Shown: positions 36,321 to 43,447 of the stretch, piece after piece
Layout: every line of letters starts with the position of its first letter
Position numbering within the stretch: the stretch's first letter is position 1
Origin: Streptomyces sp. NBC_00273
Lineage (GTDB): Bacteria > Actinomycetota > Actinomycetes > Streptomycetales > Streptomycetaceae
Reading direction: 5' to 3'
Assembly (NCBI RefSeq): GCF_036178145.1
Contig: NZ_CP108067.1
Coordinates: forward strand, 6,275,501 to 6,339,500
DNA: 64,000 bases
Made by a program: the position numbers and the translations under genes
Notes under the pieces: model-generated
Database searches by the model: none
What the model saw: the letters and a program-made list of their open reading frames with translations, nothing else
Told to the model about the DNA's origin: nothing

Positions 36321-37817
36321 ATGGCGACGATCAGCACGCTCGATGCGCTGGCACGTGCGGCGGACCCGGACGCGTCGACAGGTCGGGAGAGGGACCTGAC
36401 GATCCGGCAGAGGGACATCGACGACCCCCTGGTACTGGATTCGCTCACCGCCGGCAGGCTGGCCCTCCACCGAGTGAACGTGGCGGGGGCGGTCACCCTG
36501 CGCTCGTGCGTCATCGAGGAGCTGGTCGTCGACCACTGCACCGCCGATGCCCTACTGGTGAGCAACTCTCGGATCGGCCGGCTTGTCGTTCGCAACACCC
36601 CCCGCAACACCGAGGTCGATGTGAGCGAGACGGCCCTCGAGGCTTTAGACGTCCACTCCTGCGGGCCGACGCGCTTCGAGGGCGTGCGCGTGACCGACTC
36701 GGTGCAGATCTCGGCGATGCGCGGGCCGGTCCAGCTCAAACGATTGCGGGCGGCCACGCTGGCCCTGCGCAGCCAAGCTGCCGTGGGGCGGCAGCGCCGG
36801 CCTCAGGTGTCCCTGGAGAACGTGCACGTCACCGAAACCATCACCCTCGACGACCTGTGGTTGGCCTCCCTCACCCTCGACGAGGTCGACGTCGCCGCCC
36901 TGCTGCTGCGACGGGTCCGCGTGGACGCACCCTTCCGCGGTACCGGGGTGCGTTGCCGGGACGGTCTGCGCATCAACGGCATGGTGGTGCCCGCCGAGGC
37001 CAGCGCGCTGCTCGACAGCGAGGTCCGGGGTCCGGTGGTGGTCCGGGGCTTGCGCCATGCGGAGACCGTGCCCGCGCAGCGGCGGCAGTCGGCGCCGGAC
37101 ACCGCACCCACCACCGGCGCCGCCGCGGAACTGGTCTTCCGGTCGTCCAGCATCTCCAGCCTCGCCGCCAGCGCCGACGAATCGTCTCCAGTGGTGGTGG
37201 AACTCGCGGACACCTCGGTCCGGGCGCTCGCAGTGCCCGTGGGGCCGGCCCGGTACCGGCTGGCGGGGACGAGCAGCGTTCAGGAGGTGGACCTCGGCGA
37301 TGTGGTCTTCCGGAACGACGAGCACGTCACCGGTTTCCTCGACCGGGTGTTCACCCGGGTGAGCCCCGGGGCCCTGGAGGCGGTGCGGTCCACGCTGACC
37401 GGGCGTCGCCGCATGTCGGAGGGCGACCAGTTGTACTACTTCACCCGGCAGCGGGAGGCGGCCGAGGGGCCCCTGCTCCGGCGTCTCGCGGGCCGTGCCC
37501 TGCTCGGTGGCGTCCTCGGGTGGGGTGTGAGAGCGCGGAATCCGGCGCGAACCCTGGGCGCCGCCATGCTGTCCACGGCTGTTGCCCTGCATCTCTCCGG
37601 TGCGGCACGGGACCCACAGGGTGGCGGCCTCCTCGACCTGGTGGCCGCGGGGAGGGCGCTCGTCCTGGCCTGCGCCCTGTGGCTGAACGTCGGCGTGGGC
37701 GCCCCGTCCGAGCTGAAGACGCACGCCTGGACGGCGCTCGCCGTTGGCTGTACCGGCGGTGGCCTGCTCTTCACGACCCTGACCGTGGGCATCGTGATCC
37801 GCAAACTGGTGCGCTGA
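36321..37817 (+). CDS. Beta-solenoid (pentapeptide-like) protein with C-terminal membrane pore-like domain
   Basis: A 498-residue protein. Residues about 25-330 are short imperfect beta repeats (LALHRVNVAGAVTL, RSCVIEELVVDHC, SRIGRLVVRN, LWLASLTLDEVDVAALLLRRV), a right-handed solenoid pattern related to pentapeptide proteins. The C-terminal part follows EGDQLYYFTRQREAAEG, then hydrophobic segments LLGGVLGWGVRARNPARTLGAAMLSTAV, LVLACALWLNVGVGAPSEL and GCTGGGLLFTTLTVGIVIRKLVR. That is the layout of solenoid-two-helix channel proteins, but the selectivity filter is not recognisable. Codon 109 is TTA (36645-36647). ATG 36321 follows GGGGAGGG. Confidence 0.72.
   Translation: MATISTLDALARAADPDASTGRERDLTIRQRDIDDPLVLDSLTAGRLALHRVNVAGAVTLRSCVIEELVVDHCTADALLVSNSRIGRLVVRNTPRNTEVDVSETALEALDVHSCGPTRFEGVRVTDSVQISAMRGPVQLKRLRAATLALRSQAAVGRQRRPQVSLENVHVTETITLDDLWLASLTLDEVDVAALLLRRVRVDAPFRGTGVRCRDGLRINGMVVPAEASALLDSEVRGPVVVRGLRHAETVPAQRRQSAPDTAPTTGAAAELVFRSSSISSLAASADESSPVVVELADTSVRALAVPVGPARYRLAGTSSVQEVDLGDVVFRNDEHVTGFLDRVFTRVSPGALEAVRSTLTGRRRMSEGDQLYYFTRQREAAEGPLLRRLAGRALLGGVLGWGVRARNPARTLGAAMLSTAVALHLSGAARDPQGGGLLDLVAAGRALVLACALWLNVGVGAPSELKTHAWTALAVGCTGGGLLFTTLTVGIVIRKLVR
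36645..36647 (+). promoter_or_regulatory. Rare TTA leucine codon (bldA-type control point)
   Basis: In-frame TTA at codon 109 of the solenoid membrane gene (context GAG GCT TTA GAC). In Streptomyces TTA needs the bldA tRNA, abundant only late in development. I found no other in-frame TTA in the window's genes by eye. Confidence 0.8.
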
Positions 37818-37846
37818 CGCCCGCCCTCCTCAGGGGAGCGCGAGCG

Positions 37847-38698
37847 TCAGCTACGGCCCGGATCGCCGCGCAGCAGCTCCAGGGCTTCCTCAACGGTGAG
37901 GGTGGCGTCGCGCGCGCCGTCCCAATGGTCGAGCGTCGAGGCGGCCGCCAGCATCAGCTCGTCGGGGAGGCCCGCATCGGTGAGCAGCGCGGCCGCGTCT
38001 GCGAGCTCGGGGCCCCAACGCCACGCACGGGCCGCAGTCTTGGGGATGTAGCTCGTCTCGGTCAGGTAGCTGCCCGTCCGCTTCGCCGCGATGGCCAGGA
38101 GCTCATCGCCGACACCGTGCGCCTGCGCGGCGCCGTAGGCCAAGGCGGCCAGGACACGTGACGCCTTCTGGTAGCTGGAGTAGGAGAGTTTGAGGGCGGA
38201 CGCCGCTCCCACCTCGGTGCCCAGGTCGTGCGTACGGATGTCGGTACCGGCGAAGAGCCGCTCGACCTCGCTCGTACGACCACGTTCCCCGGCGAGGTAG
38301 AGCGTCGGACTCTTGCCACCGACGGGCGGGGAGCCGACCACGGCGGCGTCGATCGTCTCCGCGCGCGGCAGGAGGGCGGCGATGCGCCCCGTGCGGCCCG
38401 GGGAGATCGCGTTCGCTTCCACGTACGTGCGCCCTGCGAAGCCGTGTGCGGCGACCTGTGCGGCGAGCTCTTCGGCGGCGGCCGGAGGGCAGAGGGACAG
38501 GACCACGTCCGCTCGGTCCAAGAGGCCAGAGAAGTCCGCAGGCTCCAGGCCAGCCTGCTCGGCACGCCTTCGCGTCGCGATACTCCGGCCGTTGGGGCAC
38601 CACAGGACGGTGACCCCCCGTGCGCGCAGTTGTGCGCCGAAAGCGGCCCCCATGCTGCCCGGGTGCAGCAGTCCGACCGTAACGGCTGTTCCTGTCAT
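37847..38698 (-). CDS. NAD(P)-dependent dehydrogenase, 6PGDH-like with DUF1932-type C-terminus
   Basis: A 283-residue soluble oxidoreductase. The N-terminal Rossmann domain starts VGLLHPGSMGAAFGAQLRARG (GxxxxGxxxG pattern). ADVVLSLCPPAAAEELAAQVA and YVEANAISPGRTGRI are typical of beta-hydroxyacid dehydrogenases/imine reductases. KLSYSSYQKASRVLAALAYGAAQAHGV carries the catalytic-Lys-like helix, and the C-terminal helical domain resembles DUF1932. The substrate is unknown. ATG 38698 follows AAGGGGAT and lies 12 bp after the HAD gene, so they form one operon. Confidence 0.8.
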   Translation of the reverse strand: MTGTAVTVGLLHPGSMGAAFGAQLRARGVTVLWCPNGRSIATRRRAEQAGLEPADFSGLLDRADVVLSLCPPAAAEELAAQVAAHGFAGRTYVEANAISPGRTGRIAALLPRAETIDAAVVGSPPVGGKSPTLYLAGERGRTSEVERLFAGTDIRTHDLGTEVGAASALKLSYSSYQKASRVLAALAYGAAQAHGVGDELLAIAAKRTGSYLTETSYIPKTAARAWRWGPELADAAALLTDAGLPDELMLAAASTLDHWDGARDATLTVEEALELLRGDPGRS

Positions 38699-38710
38699 CG
38701 TGTATCCCCT

Positions 38711-39361
38711 TCAGGCAGTGTGTTCCAGGAGCAGGCGGATGGCCGACAGCGCCGTGGGGGCCGTCAGGTCGGGGACGTGCAGATCCCCCTGCCAGCGGTC
38801 GGGGGTGCCGATCCACAAGGTGGCGAGCCCGGCGGAACGCCCGCCCGCGATGTCCTTGACGGGGTCGTTGCCCACCATCCAGCCACCGTCGTGCAGGGTC
38901 GCGCCGCAGAGCTCCACAGCGGTGGCGAACAGCCGGGGATCGGGTTTGCGGAGCCCTAGATCCGCCGAGATGCACACGGCGTCGACCCGCTGCGCGATGC
39001 CGGTGGCCTCCAGCTTGGCCCGCTGGATGTCGGCGGAGCCGTTCGTTGCGATGCCGATCCGCCAGCCGTGCCCCTTCAGGTCGTCCAGACCGTCCAGCAC
39101 CTCGTCCGGGCACACGGAGAAGGCCGCCATGTCCGCCAGGTACTCCTGCCACAACGTTCGGGCCGAGGAGGACAGGTCGTGGAGCTCGCGGATCACCGAG
39201 AAGTCTGCGGCGCCGGCACGCTCGTCCAGCCGGACGAGGAGCGCGTCCCGCTCATCCGCCGTGAGGCCATGACGGGAGGCGAATCGCGTCAGCGTCGCCT
39301 CGAGCGCGCGACGGCGGTCGATGAGCGTGTCGTCGAGGTCGAAGAGGGCGAGGCGCTGCAC
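38711..39361 (-). CDS. HAD-superfamily phosphatase
   Basis: A 216-residue HAD-IA hydrolase. Motif I is LALFDLDDTLIDRRRAL (nucleophile Asp in DLDDT), motif II IGIATNGSADIQ, Lys of motif III in RKPDPRLF, motif IV GNDPVKDIAGGRSAGL. The alpha-helical cap lies after motif I. It is likely a small-molecule phosphatase, pairing logically with the dehydrogenase downstream and perhaps with the kinases across the convergent junction. GTG 39361 has no good ribosome site; TACTAG about 10 nt upstream could be a -10 of a leaderless transcript. Confidence 0.85.
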   Translation of the reverse strand: MQRLALFDLDDTLIDRRRALEATLTRFASRHGLTADERDALLVRLDERAGAADFSVIRELHDLSSSARTLWQEYLADMAAFSVCPDEVLDGLDDLKGHGWRIGIATNGSADIQRAKLEATGIAQRVDAVCISADLGLRKPDPRLFATAVELCGATLHDGGWMVGNDPVKDIAGGRSAGLATLWIGTPDRWQGDLHVPDLTAPTALSAIRLLLEHTA

Positions 39362-39404
39362 CCGCGCAGACTAGTACGCGCATCCGGGCCGTTCGCCCGG
39401 CGGG

Positions 39405-39436
39405 GACCGCCGGGCCCCGGTGGAGGCCCGGCGGTC
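39405..39436 (-). terminator. Terminator of the PknG-FHA cluster
   Basis: A 12-bp perfect stem (39405-39416 against 39425-39436) with an 8-nt loop lies 19 bp past the FHA gene stop. Confidence 0.75.
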
Positions 39437-39455
39437 GTGGATCGCAGGAGCGGGA

Positions 39456-40490
39456 TCAGCCGCGGCGGATCGTGATCGTTGTCCAGGCGCCCACGTGGAC
39501 GCGGTCGCCGTCGGTGAGGGGGATCGGGACGTAGGGCTGGATCGGCTCTTCGCCGCCGTTGATGGTGGTGCCGTTGGTGGAGTTCTGGTCCACCACCGCC
39601 CAGCTGAGGTCGGGCTGCTGGACGAGCACCGCGTGCTGGTGGGAGACGCCCGGGTCCTCCGGCGGCACCGACAGGTCGATGTCGGGGGACTCGCCCGTGG
39701 AGGCGCGGCGGCGGCCGATGGTGATCTGGCTGCCGGACAGCGGAAGGTGCTGCTCCGGGGAGTAGGCGGGCAGGTTGAGCCCGGCGGCCTCGGGGCCGCT
39801 GCGCTGCATCATCGCCATGAAGTACGAGCGGTCGGGGCCGACCGTCGCGCTCCAGGCGCCCCCGCCCTGGGGCGGGAAGGGCTGGTGCTGCGGCGGAGGC
39901 TGCTGCTGGTACTGCTGCTGGGGCGGCGGTCCCGGCTGCTGGTACTCCTGCTGGTACTCCCGCTGCTGCTGCGGCGGGGGCTGCTGCTGGTACTGGGGCT
40001 GCGGGGCCTGCTGGTACTCCAGCGGCGCCTCGTGCGCGGGCGGCGGCAGCAGCCAGTCGTCCTCGCGCTGGAGCGGCTCGGCCGGCCGGTTGACCCGGGA
40101 CGGCCGCGAGCCCTGGTACTCGAAGTGGTCCTGGGAGTAGGTCCCGGGAGCGGGCACGGGCGGCGGAGGCGTACCGCGGCCTCCGGCACCGCCACCGACG
40201 CCGGCCCCCGTCGCCTGGGGTCCCGGTTCCGGGGCCGGCGGCGCGTACGAAGTCGGAGTACGGGTGAGGAAGTTGTAGCGGCATTCCTCGCAGAACGGGG
40301 CCATGGCCTCGCGCGGGGTCCGGCACTGCGGGCAGAGCTCGGCCTGGGCGGTCGGTTCACCGGCGGTCGGGGGGAAGCCGTAGCCGTAGGAGGGCACCGG
40401 CGGCGGTCCCTCCGAGGCGGACATGCGGTGGCCGCAGACCTCGCACCAGTCGTCGGACGCGGACTGGTGCCCGTTCGGGCAGGTCGGCAT
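39456..40490 (-). CDS. Zinc-ribbon FHA-domain protein (candidate PknG effector)
   Basis: A 344-residue protein. Two CxxC-type zinc ribbons at the N-terminus: CPNGH...WCEVCGH (4-21) and CPQCRTP...FCEECRY (53-71). A long Pro/Gln/Tyr-rich linker follows (about 80-235; YQQQPPPQ-type repeats). The C-terminal FHA domain (about 255-344) has ITIGRRRAS, PGVSHQHAVLVQ and VVDQNSTNGTTING, the phosphothreonine-binding loop residues. ATG 40490 is preferred over ATG 40523 because GGGGGAA sits at proper spacing and the first zinc ribbon begins there. By analogy with GarA/OdhI it may be the kinase's switch protein, but it lacks the short GarA-like N-terminal threonine tail. Confidence 0.85.
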   Translation of the reverse strand: MPTCPNGHQSASDDWCEVCGHRMSASEGPPPVPSYGYGFPPTAGEPTAQAELCPQCRTPREAMAPFCEECRYNFLTRTPTSYAPPAPEPGPQATGAGVGGGAGGRGTPPPPVPAPGTYSQDHFEYQGSRPSRVNRPAEPLQREDDWLLPPPAHEAPLEYQQAPQPQYQQQPPPQQQREYQQEYQQPGPPPQQQYQQQPPPQHQPFPPQGGGAWSATVGPDRSYFMAMMQRSGPEAAGLNLPAYSPEQHLPLSGSQITIGRRRASTGESPDIDLSVPPEDPGVSHQHAVLVQQPDLSWAVVDQNSTNGTTINGGEEPIQPYVPIPLTDGDRVHVGAWTTITIRRG

Positions 40491-40537
40491 GGCGGCGCTT
40501 CCCCCTTCTTCTCCCTGCGTCATCACGTCAGGTCTTC

Positions 40538-41872
40538 TCAGGTCTTCTTCACTCGGACGGTCTGCGTCGAACGCGTGTCAAGAGTCATCTCGTCGGCATC
40601 GGCGACCTTCGCTTTCAGCCGCACAGTACCCGCCACTGCGTCCACCACATCCACCACCTTCGCCAGGAGTCGTGCTGTGTCGGCGTTCCCGGACGAACTC
40701 GCCAGTTGTACCGCACGCCCCAGCTTGGCCGTGGCACCACCCACATCGCCCATTTTGCGGGCTTCCAAACCTTGCTGGATAGCCTCTGCCAGCTCCGCCT
40801 GTCCGGTGTAGTGGGCGACCTGCGCGTTGATGGCGGTGGACGCCGCCAGATCGTTCGTCCACACCGCGCGCACCAGGCCCTGGGCCAGGACGGTCGGCTT
40901 CTCGGCCGGCCCGCCCGCCGCGGCCGGCAGCACGAGCGTGGCGCGGGCGGCGAGCATCTCCTGGCCCACCGTGGCCGTAGGGACGCGGACGCACACGTGG
41001 TACTCGCGGGACTCGTCGCCCCACGACCCCGTCGGGTAGTCGCCGGCGCGCGGGCCCGCCTCGGTGCGGCGGTCGGTCAGGTCCTGGAGGACGGGAGCCA
41101 CCTGCTTGACGTACTGGATCTCCACGCCGACCGGGGTCCACAGGCGCAGCGCGACGTCCGCGACCTCCTTGCCCATGACGTTCTCCATCATGCGCGTGAA
41201 GTCCTCGGCGAGGTGGGCCGGGTCGGCCACGATGTCGGCGGAGCCGAGCAGCGCGTGCGCGATCCCGGTGACCTCCTTGACGTCCCAGTCGGTGCCCACC
41301 CCGCGGGCGTCGCAGGTGAAGCGGCCCGCGCACGCGTCGAGGGTGGCGCGGAGCACGGCCGGCTCCTCGTGCTCGTTGCGGCCGTCGGTGAGCAGGATGC
41401 CGTGCCGGATGGCAGCGGTGGAGCCGCGCAGCAGGCCGTCGGCGAGGCGCAGCCAGGTGCCGATGGCGGTGCCGCCGCCGGAGCTCAGCCCGCGCAGGGC
41501 CTCCTTGGCCTGGGCGCGGGTGCTCGCGTCCGCGATCGCGAGGCGGCCCTGGCCGGGGTAGACCTCCTTGGCCACGTGCGTACCGGCGATCACGGCGAAG
41601 GCGGTGCCGTCGCGCAGGGTGTCGATGGCGGCGGCCGTGGCTTCACGGGCGCCGCGCATCTTCTCGGGCGGGTACTCCATGGACCCCGAGCAGTCGACCA
41701 TGAGCACCACGGCCGCCGTGCCGTCCGAGACCGGCGCGCGCGTGGCGGTGGCACCGCCGGAGGCGGTGACCGTGACGATGGCGTGGACGTCCCGTCCGCC
41801 CTCGGGGAGGAACTCGTTCTGGTACACCTCCACGCTGAACCGTGGGGCACTCGGCTTGGCGAAATTCGCCAT
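40538..41872 (-). CDS. VWA-domain protein
   Basis: A 444-residue soluble protein. The von Willebrand A domain has an intact MIDAS: LMVDCSGSMEYPPEKM (D60, S62, S64), GGGTAIGTWLRLA (Thr) and GILLTDGRNEHEE (Asp). A beta-rich domain follows (VADVALRLWTPVGVEIQYVKQ), then a helical tail (TGQAELAEAIQQGLEARKMGDVGGATAKLGRA) suited to protein binding. ATG 41872 follows AGGAG. Co-transcription with PP2C, pknG and FHA genes suggests a metal-dependent scaffold of the pathway; its ligand is unknown. Confidence 0.87.
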   Translation of the reverse strand: MANFAKPSAPRFSVEVYQNEFLPEGGRDVHAIVTVTASGGATATRAPVSDGTAAVVLMVDCSGSMEYPPEKMRGAREATAAAIDTLRDGTAFAVIAGTHVAKEVYPGQGRLAIADASTRAQAKEALRGLSSGGGTAIGTWLRLADGLLRGSTAAIRHGILLTDGRNEHEEPAVLRATLDACAGRFTCDARGVGTDWDVKEVTGIAHALLGSADIVADPAHLAEDFTRMMENVMGKEVADVALRLWTPVGVEIQYVKQVAPVLQDLTDRRTEAGPRAGDYPTGSWGDESREYHVCVRVPTATVGQEMLAARATLVLPAAAGGPAEKPTVLAQGLVRAVWTNDLAASTAINAQVAHYTGQAELAEAIQQGLEARKMGDVGGATAKLGRAVQLASSSGNADTARLLAKVVDVVDAVAGTVRLKAKVADADEMTLDTRSTQTVRVKKT

Positions 41873-41932
41873 CGGTTGGACTCCTAGGGGGCTCGGGCAG
41901 GCGGGTCAGACCTGCGGGCGCGCTTCCACTTC

Positions 41933-43444
41933 CTATTCCGGTCCTGCCGCCGGGCCCGGCTCCGCATCCGGTCCCGGTTCCTGCTCGGGGTGCGTGGCGA
42001 ACGGCACGACCGCCACGGTGACGTTGTCGTGGCCGCCGCCGTCGAGTGCGTACCCCACCAGTACCTGGGCGCTGTGCAGCGGGCGGGTCGCGGCGTCGGC
42101 GGGTACCACCTGGGCCATTTCCCGCGCGGATTCCGCGTAGTTCCACAGTCCGTCGGTGCAGACCACCACCACACCGGGGTGGTCGGGCTTGAAGGTCGCG
42201 GTGTGCGGGTCGAGGTCGTACGCGTCGGCCCCCAGCCAGCCGGTGATGGCGTGCGCGCGGACGTCCGCGTAGGCCTCGGCCTCGCCCATCAGACCGGCGG
42301 CGACCATCTGGGCGGCCCAGGAGTCGTCCTCGGTGAGGCGGCGGGGCAGGGCGGCGCGGTCGTCGGGAACCCAGTAGGCACGGCTGTCGCCCACCCAGCC
42401 GATGGTCAGCAGGCCGCCGCCGACGACGGCGCCGACCAGGGTGCAGGCGGGGGCGTTCTGCGCGCCGGGGGTCTCCGGGGCCAGGGCGTTCACCGCTCGG
42501 GCGGCCGCCAGGATCGCCTCGTGCATGGCCTCCTGGGGATGGGCGCCGCGCGGCAGCGCTTCGAGCAGCGCCTCGTTGGCGGCGACGGCCGCGGCGGCCG
42601 ACGCCTCGTCGGGGCGGCTGGCGGAGGAGACGCCGTCGCAGACGATGGCGACGGTGGCGGCGGAACCGTCGGGCAGGGCGGTGGCCGACACGGCGAACGA
42701 GTCCTCGTTGCGGTGGTGGCGCAGACCCCGGTCGGTGACGGCGGCGACGCTCCCGAGCTCCTCCTCGATGTGGTCGCGCTCGCGGGGCTGCGCGTGCCCG
42801 CAGTGCTCGCAGTACCCGTCGGTGTCGACGTGCCCGGCGCGGCAGGCGACGCAGGTCTTCCCGCCGGCCGGCCCGCCGGGCTGGAGCGGATTCTCGTACG
42901 GGGCTTCGCCCGCGCCCCAGGGCATCCCCTCCGGAGGCGTGGCGTCGGGCCGGTCGTGGCGGGTCTCGGGGCCGTCCGCGGCGCCGTACGGGTGCTCCGC
43001 CGCGCCCCACGGGGTGCCGTCCGGCGGGGTGCCGGTGCCGTACGGGTTCCCGTGGCCGGAGGTCGCATAGGTGACCCCCGTCGGGCCCTGCCGAGGCTCC
43101 GGTTCGGGCTCCGGTTCAGCCGGGGTGGCGGTCCAGGCGGCCGGGTCGCCGACCAACGTCGGCGCGGCCGCGGCCACGCTGCCCCAGCCGGGGGCGGGCT
43201 CGGCCGCGGCGTGCGCAACGCCGGGAGCCGGGCTGCCGTAACCGCCCGCCGCGGCGCTCGCGGCGGCCGGCCGGGCCGGTGGTACCGGTGGCGCCGGGGG
43301 TGCCGGTGGGATGGGGATGGTCGGATGGTCCACGGCGGCCGGGGGAGGAGCGCTCACGGCGTAGCCGCAGACGCCGCAGAAACGGTCACCCTCCTCCAGG
43401 GGTTCCGCGCAGCTGGGGCAGCCCGACAGCCGATGCATCGACAT
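41933..43444 (-). CDS. PP2C-family Ser/Thr phosphatase with zinc ribbons
   Basis: A 503-residue protein. N-terminal zinc ribbon CPSCAEPLEEGDRFCGVCGY (about 9-28), a long Pro/Ala/Gly-rich linker, and a second ribbon CVACRAGHVDTDGYCEHCGH just before the PP2C domain (about 230-490). Catalytic motifs: GLRHHRNEDSFAV, AIVCDGVSSAS (metal Asp-Gly), IGWVGDSRAYWV, VVCTDGLWNY and GGHDNVTVAVV. It should reverse phosphorylation by the kinase encoded just upstream. Start ATG 43444 is 3 nt past the pknG stop; GTG 43447 or ATG 43438 are alternatives. Confidence 0.9.
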   Translation of the reverse strand: MSMHRLSGCPSCAEPLEEGDRFCGVCGYAVSAPPPAAVDHPTIPIPPAPPAPPVPPARPAAASAAAGGYGSPAPGVAHAAAEPAPGWGSVAAAAPTLVGDPAAWTATPAEPEPEPEPRQGPTGVTYATSGHGNPYGTGTPPDGTPWGAAEHPYGAADGPETRHDRPDATPPEGMPWGAGEAPYENPLQPGGPAGGKTCVACRAGHVDTDGYCEHCGHAQPRERDHIEEELGSVAAVTDRGLRHHRNEDSFAVSATALPDGSAATVAIVCDGVSSASRPDEASAAAAVAANEALLEALPRGAHPQEAMHEAILAAARAVNALAPETPGAQNAPACTLVGAVVGGGLLTIGWVGDSRAYWVPDDRAALPRRLTEDDSWAAQMVAAGLMGEAEAYADVRAHAITGWLGADAYDLDPHTATFKPDHPGVVVVCTDGLWNYAESAREMAQVVPADAATRPLHSAQVLVGYALDGGGHDNVTVAVVPFATHPEQEPGPDAEPGPAAGPE

Positions 43445-43447
43445 CAC

